A DNA stretch of 64,000 bases from Rhodocyclaceae bacterium (GTDB lineage: Bacteria; Pseudomonadota; Gammaproteobacteria; Burkholderiales; Ga0077523): positions 1 to 64,000 of the forward strand of contig JADCHQ010000018.1 in the NCBI GenBank assembly GCA_020248405.1, read 5' to 3'. Below the pieces are notes generated by a model. That model did no database searches. It worked only from the letters and a program-made list of their open reading frames with translations, and was not told where the DNA came from. Both the position numbers and the translations under genes were made by a program. This document shows positions 8,553 through 19,952 of the stretch, piece by piece; position 1 is the first letter of the stretch; each line of letters starts with the position of its first letter.

Positions 8553-8805
8553 GCCGCTGCCCAGGTTCAGGACCGAGGCGCAGGAGCGCGCGTTCTGGGA
8601 GACCGAAGGCCGCGACTCCACCCGGCATCTCGACTGGGCGAAGGCGCAGCGTGTGGTGCTGCCCAACCTGAATCCGTCGACGAAAACCATCTCGCTGCGC
8701 CTGCCGCAGCACCTGCTCGATGCCATCAAGGCGGCGGCCAACGCGCGCGATGTGCCCTACCAGTCGCTGATCAAGGTGTGGCTTGAGGAGAAGGTCGAGG
8801 GTTGA
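8536..8805 (+). CDS. brnA: BrnA-family (CopG-like) antitoxin
   Basis: An 89-residue antitoxin. It has the family's conserved pattern: LPRFRTEAQERAFWE at the start, then DWAKAQRVVLPNLNPSTKTISLRLP, where the last strand is the ribbon of a ribbon-helix-helix DNA-binding fold, followed by LLDAIKAAANARDVPYQSLI and WLEEK. The ATG has an AGGAAAGGAG ribosome site. In intact systems BrnA binds and neutralises BrnT and represses the shared promoter. Here the partner toxin is truncated, so this copy can only act as a DNA-binding regulator or as an anti-addiction protein against a related toxin. Confidence 0.8.
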   Translation: MTKPAKPLPRFRTEAQERAFWETEGRDSTRHLDWAKAQRVVLPNLNPSTKTISLRLPQHLLDAIKAAANARDVPYQSLIKVWLEEKVEG

Positions 8806-8900
8806 TGGCTGGCGTTTGCGTCGGGGCACGCACGGCGAGGGCTCTGGATCGGACCGGATCATGCGGTCATCCGGACGCCTGTGCACGGGTCGGTTGCACC

Positions 8901-8990
8901 CCTTGCTGTTCATGCTGTTCCTGCTGTTGATCGCGCGCGACAGCGCCGGGGAACGAGCCGAGAACAGCAGGAACAGCATGAACAGCAAGG
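8901..8990. repeat. 28-bp perfect inverted repeat with internal 9-nt iterations
   Basis: Arms 8901-8928 and 8963-8990 are exact reverse complements over 28 bp, with a 34-nt spacer (8929-8962). Each arm is itself built from a repeated TGCTGTTC-type 9-mer (about 2.7 units). No T-tract follows, so it does not look like an ordinary rho-independent terminator. If the parDE cassette is removed it would lie about 25 bp downstream of the primase-helicase stop codon. A replication origin or iteron-like site for that primase, or a stable 3' RNA structure, are both possible. Confidence 0.55.
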
Positions 8991-9016
8991 TCCCCGGGGG
9001 TGCGCGGCCGAGCGGT

Positions 9017-9040
9017 ACCCGGGGTCATGCCCCAGCGGGC
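9017..9040. repeat. 24-bp direct repeat, copy 1 (flanks parDE)
   Basis: Identical over 24 bp to 9706-9729. The repeat ends exactly one base before the parE stop codon, so the sequence following parE is the same as the 3' end of the primase gene. The pair brackets the whole parDE module, as expected if the cassette arrived by a recombination or insertion event that duplicated the end of the primase gene. Confidence 0.7.
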
Positions 9041-9337
9041 TTACTCCGGATTGAACATCGCGTCGATGTCGCGCGCGCCGTGCAGCACACGGACGACATC
9101 GATCCCGTCGACGAGCGGTACGTAGAAGACAACGTAGCGCCCCACAGGAAAACTGCGCACCCTAGGCGCGAGTTCGTCGCGAGCGCGGCCCATCATCGGC
9201 TGCGTGGCCAACACCCGGAACTGTGCGTCGAGGACATCCACCCAGCGGTCGGCCGCGGCGACGCTGTCGTCAGCGATGAAGTCCCAGATGTCGAGGATGT
9301 CGGTCTGCGCCAGAGGTCGACGCGTGACCCGCAGCAT
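9041..9337 (-). CDS. parE: RelE/ParE-type toxin
   Basis: A 98-residue toxin of the RelE/ParE superfamily. LAQTDILDIWDFIADDSVAAADRW is the two-helix N-terminal hairpin; GRARDELAPRVRSFPVGRYVVFY and VVRVLHGARDIDAMF are the strand-rich core and C-terminal strand and helix of ParE proteins. ParE toxins poison DNA gyrase; RelE relatives cut mRNA, and sequence alone favours the ParE group. Its ATG directly follows the antitoxin stop codon with no gap. The gene ends exactly at the edge of a 24-bp direct repeat. Confidence 0.88.
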   Translation of the reverse strand: MLRVTRRPLAQTDILDIWDFIADDSVAAADRWVDVLDAQFRVLATQPMMGRARDELAPRVRSFPVGRYVVFYVPLVDGIDVVRVLHGARDIDAMFNPE

Positions 9338-9604
9338 TCAGACTTTCCCCGGGCGGATCGCACGCCGAGCACGCGCCGTGCTCTTGAGCACCTCGGCATC
9401 CCAGGACTCGCTGGGTCCGCTAGCCAGCCCCTGGCGCACATCGCTGCGCAACTGCTCAAGCCTAGCCTCCCGGAGGCGGTCCTGTTCTTCCAGCAGGCGC
9501 AACGCCTCGCGAACGACCTCGCTTGCCGAGGTATAGAGGCCGGAGGCCACCTTCGAGCGAACGAGTTCCTCCAACTGAGGAGTCAGGTTGACGTTCATTC
9601 CCAT
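9338..9604 (-). CDS. parD: ParD-type antitoxin
   Basis: An 88-residue type II antitoxin. The N-terminal ribbon-helix-helix is clear: MNVNLTPQLEELVRSKVASGLYTSASEVVREALRLLEEQ. The C-terminal third is charged and probably wraps the toxin. Two starts are possible, ATG at 9604 and ATG at 9598 (MNVNLT, the usual family start). Neither has a strong ribosome site, and the longer form is given. It is expected to bind ParE and repress its own promoter in the gap 9605-9705. Confidence 0.85.
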   Translation of the reverse strand: MGMNVNLTPQLEELVRSKVASGLYTSASEVVREALRLLEEQDRLREARLEQLRSDVRQGLASGPSESWDAEVLKSTARARRAIRPGKV

Positions 9605-9705
9605 GGGGTTCGTGCCGTTCGATGGAGTTGTCGCCGATTATGTCAGGAACTATCAGTGATGGACACTTCTAGCGCGCGATCGCGAGCAGGCATCCCCTGC
9701 TGACG

Positions 9706-9729
9706 ACCCGGGGTCATGCCCCAGCGGGC
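9706..9729. repeat. 24-bp direct repeat, copy 2 (flanks parDE, primase 3' end)
   Basis: The second copy of the 24-bp repeat at 9017-9040. Here it forms the last four codons and stop of the primase-helicase gene (LPAGA end) plus 8 bp downstream. This copy reads as the coding original. The other copy follows parE, so the parDE cassette with its promoter is framed exactly. Confidence 0.7.
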
Positions 9730-12235
9730 AAGCCGGCGAGCAGCGCCGGGTTCACCACCACGAACCGGTGTCGGCCCTCCTGCTCCACCCGCGCACGGCC
9801 GCGTTCGTCGAGTAGGGCGAGCGCAGCCTTGAGGGCCTTGCTGTCGCGCACGTATCCCGGGCCGTACTGGTAGATGCGGGCCGAGGCGATGCGCAGGTCG
9901 CCGGTACGCAAGGCTTCGTCGCGCAGCCAGGCGTCGAAGCGGATGGCAGCGGCCAGCTCGGGGGGGGCATCGAGATCGGCCAGCAGCCGGCGGGCCTCGT
10001 GCAGGTGCCAGTCGACGATGCGGCTGGCGCCCTCGACGCAGCGCTCGTCGATCTCGCCCGCCGCACCATGATCGAGCACATGAAGCAGCGCGGCGAGGCG
10101 TGCAATGTTCTCGGCCGCCTTCGCGGCGACATCGCGAATGCTGGCGTAGTGACCGGCACCCCCGAGCTGACGCTCGATGTGGTCATACGCCTGCACCCAG
10201 GCCGCGTGCGCGGCAGGCGAGAAATCCAGCATCGTCGGCGCGAGTCCGCCCTGGGCGTCGGTGATCAACGGCGTGTCGAGCAATGCCCGTACGCGGCCGT
10301 TGAAGACATCGACGGCAGGCATGGCCTGCGGCGCGCGTCGATACGGGCGATGGCCCTGCGTGCTGGCGGGCCAGGCGATCAGGAAGCGGGCGATGAAGCC
10401 ACTGCCCCGGGGCAGCGCGCCTGCGCGCTCGATGAACCCGCGCAGCGCCTCGGGCTGGATCATCACGCCGAAGGTGAGCCTGCTGTCGCGCAGGCGAAAC
10501 GACGGCTTGCTGCGACGATCCACGGAAATCTCGCCGCCGTCCCACAGCACGTTGAGCAGCGCGAGGTTGCGCAGGATGGTCTCGTAGCCCATGCCGTGCG
10601 CGCCGAAGACCGCCCCAGCCTCGGCCGACAACACGGCTGCACTCGGCCACCCGGTGGCCAGTGCATGGGCCAGCGCCTCGGGCGTGGCGTCTGCGTAGAG
10701 CAGGCGCGGCACGCTCACAGGAGCCGGTGCCGTGGCCCTCAGGTCCACCAGCGCGCGATCGTCGTCGGCAGTGTCCTGCGCATCGCGCCGCTTGCGCTTG
10801 ATGGACTCGAGCAGCCCCGCCTTCTTGGCGTCGTAGGAGGCGGTAGCCGTCTCGTACTCGGCGAGTTCCGCCGCGCAGGCGAGCGCACGATCGCGCTCCC
10901 AGTCGCGCAGCGCGGCGCCGAAGATGCGATCACAGGTGGTCTTGCGCTCGCCGGATTCGGCCACCGACAGCAGGTACAGCGACACCGGACCCGCGAGCTG
11001 AGGGTCGCGGCGCACGTTCACGATGCCCTGGACCGCGATCGACAGCGCCGAAAGCGCCGAGCAGGCCACCAGCGCGGCGGGCGACTGCACGAAGGCCTGC
11101 GCTTCGATCACGGCGTCGCGCAGCAATGGCGGCAGCGCGTCGACCGGATAGGGCCGTGATTCGATCGGCGCAGTCAGGGGTTCCGGGTCTGGCCATGCGC
11201 ACTGCGCGCCGTTGGAATCGCGGTCGCCGGCAAACGGCTGCGGTGGCTTTGCTGCCGTCTCGATCGCTGTCAGCACTGCTGACAGACCGCGCAGCCTCGC
11301 CAGATCATTGAAGTCGGTGGCATCCGCGAGCTGGTCGTCACCGAAGTCCGGTACCGCCACCGCACCGCCAACGGTGCGTGCTGCCTCGATGGCATGCGTG
11401 CGGCCCGGGTTGCCGGGCGTGAGGTGGTCGTCGTCCGCGCACACCACGATGCGGGCTCCGTGGTATCGCGCGCGGAGCGTGGCGGCGACTGCACCGAGGT
11501 TACCCGCGTTAAAGGCGATGACCACGGTGTGGCCCGAGGCCTCGCGCAGGCTGGCGGCGGTGGCCACGCCTTCGGCGACCAGCAACGTGGGTTGTTCGTC
11601 GCCGGAGGGCGACGGCAGATCGCCGAGCCAGGCGCACAGGCCCCGCACGCGCCCGCCCTTGAGGAACCGCTTCACGCCGCCCGGGCTGATGAACTGCAGA
11701 CCCTGCAGCGTGCCGGCGAGGTCTTGCACTGGCACCACCAGTGCGCCCTTGTAGAGGCGCAGCCCGTGTGCGGCAACGGCCTTGCTCGCAAGGTACGGGT
11801 GCGTATCCGGCGCCGGCCGGGCAAGGGCCCAGATGCGCTGAGCCTGCCGGCGAACTTCGTCCTGATGTTGCCGCGCATCTTCGTCACGTCTGATCCGGGC
11901 GGCCTGGGTGACGCGAGCGAAGGCTGCGCGCTCGGCGTCGTGGGGGTTCGCCCGAGATCGAAGCGCCATGCCTCCCAGTCGCGCCCGTCGCGATGATTTT
12001 CGAAGCCGCCTGCCGGCAGCCCGTCCAGATGCAGCACATAAGCGGCGTCGCCCCGCCCGTTCCGGCCGGCGGCATGGCACCGATGCAGGCGGCCATCGGC
12101 CACGATGGGCTCGGGCGGGATGATGTCGCGCGCGAGCAGCGCGGCCCGGAACTGGTCGAGCACCGCGCCGACGCTGAAGGACGGCACGCGCGACATCACC
12201 GCCGCCGCTGCGGAAACGATCGTCTGCACGGGCAC
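9714..12235 (-). pseudogene. Toprim/DUF3987 primase-helicase of a mobile element, frameshifted
   Basis: The protein is split between two frames. From the GTG at 12235 one frame gives the typical N terminus (FRAALLARDIIPPEPIVADG, YVLHLDGLPAGGFENHRDG, WEAWRFDLG), then homology continues from about 11951 in the -1 frame (ANPHDAERAAFARV) to the stop at 9714. Adding one base at the G run near 11951-11953 would restore about 840 residues. The second frame carries a Toprim-like region (LLVAEGVATAASLREA, VVCADDD) and a DUF3987 ATPase region (AESGERKTT as Walker A). Such proteins prime replication of satellites, plasmids and integrative elements. Either the gene is broken or the base is a sequencing error. 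The AlpA-like gene ends immediately before it (TGA then GTG). Confidence 0.75.
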
Positions 12236-12463
12236 TCAGCGGGCAGCGTTCGCGCCGCCCTGGCGGGTCAGCTTGACCCGCGCGTGGATCCAGTCGCTCA
12301 CCTCGGATTCGAGCCAGCCCACCGCTCGCGCGCCGAGGCGCACGGGCGCGGGAAACGCGCCGTCCTTGATGTACTCGTAGAGGGTGGCGCGAGAGAGCCC
12401 GGTGCGCTGCTGCACCTGCGGGCGGCGAAGCAGCGTGGGTTCGTTCGAGGGCTTGGAATGCAT
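12236..12463 (-). CDS. AlpA-family helix-turn-helix regulator / excisionase
   Basis: A 75-residue MerR-like HTH protein of the AlpA type: LLRRPQVQQRTGLSRATLYEYIKDGAFPAPVRLG is the winged HTH, then GWLESEVSDWIHAR. AlpA proteins activate integrase genes or act as excisionases in P4-like prophages and islands. The start at 12463 has AGGAGA about 9 nt upstream. Its stop codon is immediately followed by the GTG of the primase gene, so both form one transcript. No integrase accompanies them, so the element looks degenerate. Confidence 0.82.
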   Translation of the reverse strand: MHSKPSNEPTLLRRPQVQQRTGLSRATLYEYIKDGAFPAPVRLGARAVGWLESEVSDWIHARVKLTRQGGANAAR

Positions 12464-13340
12464 GGCGGTCGTCTCCTGATGAGCGATGACAGGTGGCGGA
12501 ATGCCGGGCACGGCTGCGAATGCAGCCGGGAGTTGGCGGCCCGTGCTGGCCATAGTGCCGACGACGACGGCCGCTGACTGCTCGATTCGGATCCCGGCGC
12601 AGGGCCTGATTGCCCGTGGTGACGGGCACGGGTCAGCGCTACTGTCGAAGGACTGAATCTCCGCTGGCTGAGTCAGCCCGCTTGATGCGCGTCAAGCATC
12701 GCCCGCCCGAAGTCAGGGCACCCCGAGCCGGCGAGTCTCCCGGGAGCCGGCCGCCGCAAGGCAGGAGATCGCGTCGACCCCTGCGCCAGCCACCGAGCCC
12801 CATCGGCAGGCTGCGGCAACCCTTAAGCGGCCCGCCGCTGCGCCAGCGGTACGCGTCGTCACTACGCGCCGCACCGGTAGTGACGACGCGCCGAAAGCCG
12901 CGCCCAGCAAGCGATTGCGGGGTGCAGGCGCAAGTGACGGACCTCAGTGACGGGCTCCTTGCCGCAGCCGGCATCCCCGGCAAGCCGTTCCGGATGACCT
13001 CGCCACAAGCGGGATTCGTCATGCAAGCGCCAAACGGTCTGATCGACCTGGCGCAACCCCCCGAGCCCCGGGGCGCCGCTTACGCGGCAGAGGCTCGATC
13101 GGTGGGCCGACTCGCCACAGCGAGCGTCACCGAGGCCAGGGCCGTGCCGGGCAGGCCAGGAAGGAGGAAGTCGGCACAAGAGCGGGAGTGGTGTCCCGCG
13201 TTCGCAGTGGTTCCCGATTCGCTCAGGCGATCGGGACGGACAGAAACACTGATCTGAATGAACGACACCATCATGGCTGCGGCAACCAGCGGGCGCCGGA
13301 ATGACCCGGCCGCCCGGAGGACTGCGTCGTTGCGAAGACG
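12464..13340. other. 877-bp stretch with no convincing gene
   Basis: Long open frames exist on both strands, but their translations are arginine-, proline- and serine-rich, lack recognisable domains and have no good ribosome sites, as expected for spurious frames in GC-rich DNA. The only structure noticed is a perfect 13-bp inverted repeat at 12852-12890. In related satellites an integrase gene would sit about here; none is visible. Confidence 0.6.
12852..12890. repeat. 13-bp perfect inverted repeat
   Basis: CGCGTCGTCACTA at 12852-12864 is repeated in inverted orientation at 12878-12890, with a 13-nt spacer. There is no T-run, so a terminator is unlikely. It could be an operator or recombination site in the gene-free gap between hsdR and the AlpA-like gene. 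Confidence 0.45.
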
Positions 13341-16477
<3,137 letters not shown>

Positions 16478-16481
<4 letters not shown>

Positions 16482-17917
16482 TCGATCACCTGCCAGTAGC
16501 CGCCCTTGTCGGGGCCGACTCGTTGGAGGCGGCCGGCCTCGCGAAGCGTCCTGAGCGCTCGGTGGACCGTCAATTCCGACTTGTCCAGGCGAGCAGCCAG
16601 TTGCGGGGCCGTCAGCGTCGGGGCTTCAGCCAGCAGGCCAATTACGGCAAGGGGCGTTTTCCCTATCGTTTTCCCTGTCGTTTTCCCTGTCGTTTTCCCT
16701 GTCGTTTTCCCTGTCGCGCCAGTGATCCCCAACACCGACGGCTTGAACCGAACCACGACGGCGCCCGGAATTTCCAGAATCTCCGGGGCGGGCAGCCCCG
16801 CCTCCTTCGTCCAGGCCGCCATTCTGATCGTCCCCTGGCCCCACGACTCGATGATGCCGCGCCGGTAGAACACGCTGGCGATGAGCGGGTTCCAGGGGCG
16901 GGACTCGTGCGGTTCGAACAGCGACTGCGGCGTGAACCCGAAGTGCAGCGTGCCCGATGAACTCACCTCCAGACGGTCGTCGTACATTGCAACACCGATG
17001 GAGCTGCCGCCGGTCGCGTAGTCGCGGTGACAGATCGCGTTGGCGATCGCCTCGCGGAACGCGAGCGGGGAATACGCCGGCTCGTCGATTCGCTCCATGC
17101 GGCCAGGTTCGAATCGGCCGGCGATCGGCATGTGATCCAGAAGAAAGCGCTGCGCGCGCTGGAACAGATCGAAGGCATGGCCGTTGAACCGCCGATTGTC
17201 GAGGAACTCGCCTTTCTCAGTCCCTCTGAAGCGGGCTACGCGAAGCAGACACTGCGCAAAGTCGGGCAGGAGCCGATCAGACCTGCCGAACAGCACGACC
17301 GCGGCGCGCAGCAGCGTGTCCTGCTTCACCAGCCCCAACCCGCGCAGGATGGCCAGCGGATCCCTCGTATCGGGGTCCTCGATCCGCCCGGCATGAATGT
17401 CGGCCTCCAGGGTGCGCCGGATCTCCTCGTGGTCGAGGTCGGATACCGACCACCCGGTTGCCGGTTGAAGTTCCCACCGCGAATCGGCATGCAACCGCTC
17501 CAGGAGGATTCGGTTGCATTCGTCGCTCGAAAGAACCTGATTCGTCGAGCCCACGCGACGAAATGCCTGGCCGCGGAGCGCATAGGGTTGGCTGTGGCCG
17601 GCGTCGACGGAAACCACCAGCACCTCGCGCCAGCCGCTCAGTGCCATCCGCTCGATCGTCGGGAACACCGGCGGCTGGATCTCGCGCAGCTCCTGCACGA
17701 CCTCTTCGAGCGTGCGGTCGCTCACATGCTGACCCACCACTCGGGCATCGGGCTCGACGCCAAAGAGCACCCGGCCGCCTCGATGGTTGAGCATTGCGCA
17801 AATAGTGCGCGCCGCCTCGCGCCGCTGACCCGTGGAGCGCTTGAACTCCTGCGTCTCCGACTCGCCGGCAGCGGCCCAAGCGGTGACGGTTTCAACCGAG
17901 AAGCCACCCAATCTCAT
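16478..17917 (-). CDS. AlbA_2/Schlafen-type putative DNA-binding ATPase with winged-helix C terminus
   Basis: A 479-residue protein. Residues about 18-130 form an AlbA_2 (Schlafen-like, divergent AAA_4) domain: [26 protein letters not shown] and [11 protein letters not shown]. The middle is a GHKL-like ATP-binding region typical of the RecG-related COG2865 group ([14 protein letters not shown] and [10 protein letters not shown]). A short linker of tandem TTGK repeats leads to a C-terminal winged helix ([21 protein letters not shown]). It sits between the second Mrr-type nuclease and hsdR, with 4-nt overlaps on both sides. The family is common in defence loci; its exact job in type I systems is not established. 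Confidence 0.85.
16655..16714. repeat. Five tandem 12-bp repeats inside the AlbA_2 gene
   Basis: The unit CGTTTTCCCTGT (plus-strand sense) is repeated five times without a gap, the first unit carrying one A for G. On the coding strand each unit gives four residues, producing the [16 protein letters not shown] linker. As the unit is a multiple of three, slippage would change linker length without breaking the frame. Confidence 0.95.
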
Positions 17918-18885
17918 GTGCGCACCAGTCCCGGTTTCAATCCCAGCCGCTCGCGAAACTCAGGTGGGATGTCGCTCCAATGCTCGATGAGCAAATCGAC
18001 CAGTTGCCGACCGTTGATCAACCCGATGCGCGGAAAGCCTGCTTCGAGCGCGACATCGGCTGCTGCGCCCTGGTAATCCGCCGTGGTGATGAACGCTCCC
18101 TGACCACCGAAAGGGATGGCCTGGCGGAGCTGCTTGACAGTGCTTGCATTGACTTTGGAGCCGAGCTTGTAGCGCTTGGCTTGGACGAACACCTTCACCT
18201 TCGCAAGGTTGGCGACGTTGAGCTCGCCGGTCGCATCCACGCCGCCATCGCCGGTTTTACCCGTGACTTCGGAACCTTCGAATCCGAGTGCGGTGAGGAA
18301 ATGGCCGACCAGAATCTCGAACTCCTTGTCATCGAGTTCGAGAACCTGCTCCAGTACCACCCGATAGGGGTCGTACTGCTCGGCGGGTGGTCTTGGGCCG
18401 GGCGGTAGCTCGCCGACTGCGCCGAGAAACTCCTCGCGCTGCGAGATGGCAAAGACCGTCAGCGACGAGCGGATCGTGTTCTGGAACGGGACAGAGAAGT
18501 CGCCCCGCTTGAGTCGCCGCGGTGCCCAGTTGACGCGCCGACGATGGCGATACGGGCAACCATCATGTCCTCCCGCGTACAGATACGAGGGGTCGGGCGC
18601 CAGCTTTCCGTAGTGCAACCACTCGGTATCGGCGGCCGGCGTGATCACGTAGTCGCCGGCCTGGATCTCCAAGAGAAAGCGGGCGATCTGTCCGACCTGC
18701 TGACCGATCACGATGTTGCTCGTGTCGTCCGGGTGCTCGGCTTTGTAAAGCGGATAGAGCTCGTCGCGCCTCTCGACGCGAGATAAGTCACTGTTCGGCA
18801 TCCATCCGATGGCGACGTAGCCACCATCCACGAACTGCTTCGTGTACGTCCCGAACTCGGCGCAGACGCACCAGACGTTGGTCAT
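17914..18885 (-). CDS. Mrr-type restriction endonuclease with PUA/EVE-like N-terminal domain
   Basis: A 323-residue protein. The C-terminal half is an Mrr-like PD-(D/E)xK nuclease: FEILVGHFLTALGF, then GDGGVDATG (D217) and VFVQAKRY (Q235-A-K237). The N-terminal 150 residues (VWCVCAEFGTYTKQFVDGGYVAIGW, then IQAGDYVITP and RVNWAPRRL) resemble the small beta-barrel sensor domain fused to several Mrr-type enzymes, related in style to PUA/EVE modified-base readers. That part is inference. It overlaps both neighbours by 4 nt within the hsd operon. A modification-dependent nuclease inside a type I operon would be able to attack foreign methylated DNA that HsdR ignores. Confidence 0.8.
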   Translation of the reverse strand: MTNVWCVCAEFGTYTKQFVDGGYVAIGWMPNSDLSRVERRDELYPLYKAEHPDDTSNIVIGQQVGQIARFLLEIQAGDYVITPAADTEWLHYGKLAPDPSYLYAGGHDGCPYRHRRRVNWAPRRLKRGDFSVPFQNTIRSSLTVFAISQREEFLGAVGELPPGPRPPAEQYDPYRVVLEQVLELDDKEFEILVGHFLTALGFEGSEVTGKTGDGGVDATGELNVANLAKVKVFVQAKRYKLGSKVNASTVKQLRQAIPFGGQGAFITTADYQGAAADVALEAGFPRIGLINGRQLVDLLIEHWSDIPPEFRERLGLKPGLVRT

Positions 18886-19952
18886 CCCTTTCTCCCGCTG
18901 GGGCGTCGGTGCGTCCAGATGTCATCCATACTCTCGGTCTTGAGCTTGTCGCGGATGACGTCCAACGCCTTCGGGGAATACCGCTTGTGAAGCTGGCTCC
19001 CGAGTTTGAACTCCTTGTAGCAGTCCGCCATGCCTCGTACACCGAAGTGGTCCACAGCCGCGAGCGCCTTCGGCATCGAGACGCCCAGCTTCTCGGCCAA
19101 TTGCTTTGCGCCGAGGCTGTAATGGTCCAGTTCATTGACGCGCTTGATGGCGATGACGGACGAACCGGGTGTGCCCTCGGCGACGAGCTGAATCGGGATG
19201 CCCTCTTTCTTGGCCAGGCGCAGCGATAGGCTCGGACCGGCCCCCTCGGCCGCAATCTCTACCGCCGACGCTCCCTTGAACGCATCGGCCCAGGATCTTC
19301 CGGACACGACTTCCTTACCGACGCGTCGCAAGTCCGCATCGCTCGGCTGGCCTTTCTCGCCCTGGATCGTGGCGTCCAGTATCGCCAACGGCCGCAAGCG
19401 TGCCATTGCCTCAATCTGTCTGCGCTTGCCCGGTCTGAGGAGCTTCTTGATCTCGTCGACCTCGGACTCAAACAAGGTCGCCAGCGTCGTGGGTGGTGAC
19501 GTTGACACCGGCAGGACGCGAGTCGGCAGATGAGTCACAAGCTCCTGCTTGAAGACCGACTTCAACAGGTCGCGGAAGAGCGTGACACCCGACTGCACAT
19601 GAACGTAGAGCTGTCCTTCGGATACATCGAGCAGGTGATGCTGCGCGGCATCGCGAAGGCCGTTGATGGTCTGGAGCACCAGAGCCTGCTCATTTGTCAG
19701 GAACTTAATGCGCCCATCGCTGAGCGCTCTGCGGACGCAGGCGTCGAAGCCAATCGTCTCTTTCTCCCGCTTCTCTCGGATGCGCCCGCCGCGGTGGAGA
19801 ATGGCCGCCTTCAGCAGCATCTCGAACGCATGGTCGAGTTGGATCAACGTGCTGCTGACGCGTCCACGGTCGCTCGGGCGGTTGAACAGCTCAATGCTCA
19901 GGACGAGCGAGTCGCACGCCTTCGCCAGCAGGAGTTTCGGCTCGCGTTTCAT
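18882..19952 (-). CDS. DUF3644-type protein of the defence operon
   Basis: A 356-residue protein. The N-terminal part matches the DUF3644 pattern: LLLAKACDSLVLSIELFN and TLIQLDHAFEMLLKAAIL, an all-helical region related in appearance to HEPN-type folds. The middle (about 210-290) is rich in short strands, and the C terminus (LGAKQLAEKLGVSMPKALAAVDHFGVRG) looks like a helix-turn-helix that could bind DNA or RNA. Its function is unknown. Homologues are often seen beside restriction systems. It overlaps hsdS and the PUA-Mrr gene by 4 nt each, so it is co-translated with them. Confidence 0.72.
   Translation of the reverse strand: MKREPKLLLAKACDSLVLSIELFNRPSDRGRVSSTLIQLDHAFEMLLKAAILHRGGRIREKREKETIGFDACVRRALSDGRIKFLTNEQALVLQTINGLRDAAQHHLLDVSEGQLYVHVQSGVTLFRDLLKSVFKQELVTHLPTRVLPVSTSPPTTLATLFESEVDEIKKLLRPGKRRQIEAMARLRPLAILDATIQGEKGQPSDADLRRVGKEVVSGRSWADAFKGASAVEIAAEGAGPSLSLRLAKKEGIPIQLVAEGTPGSSVIAIKRVNELDHYSLGAKQLAEKLGVSMPKALAAVDHFGVRGMADCYKEFKLGSQLHKRYSPKALDVIRDKLKTESMDDIWTHRRPSGRKG

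Noticed and set aside
8783-9703. Plus-strand open frame of 306 codons across the inverted repeat and parDE
   Set aside because: It is the reverse complement of parE and parD for most of its length, and its NSRNSMNS-like segment is simply the inverted repeat read as codons.
12681-12696. CTTGATGCGCGTCAAG, resembling an FNR box (TTGAT-N4-ATCAA)
   Set aside because: One half-site base differs (GTCAA for ATCAA) and no gene start lies suitably downstream.
12610-13257. Long plus-strand open frame (215 codons) in the gap between the AlpA-like gene and hsdR
   Set aside because: The product is rich in Arg, Pro and Ser without recognisable domains, and no ribosome site precedes it. It looks like a chance frame in GC-rich DNA.
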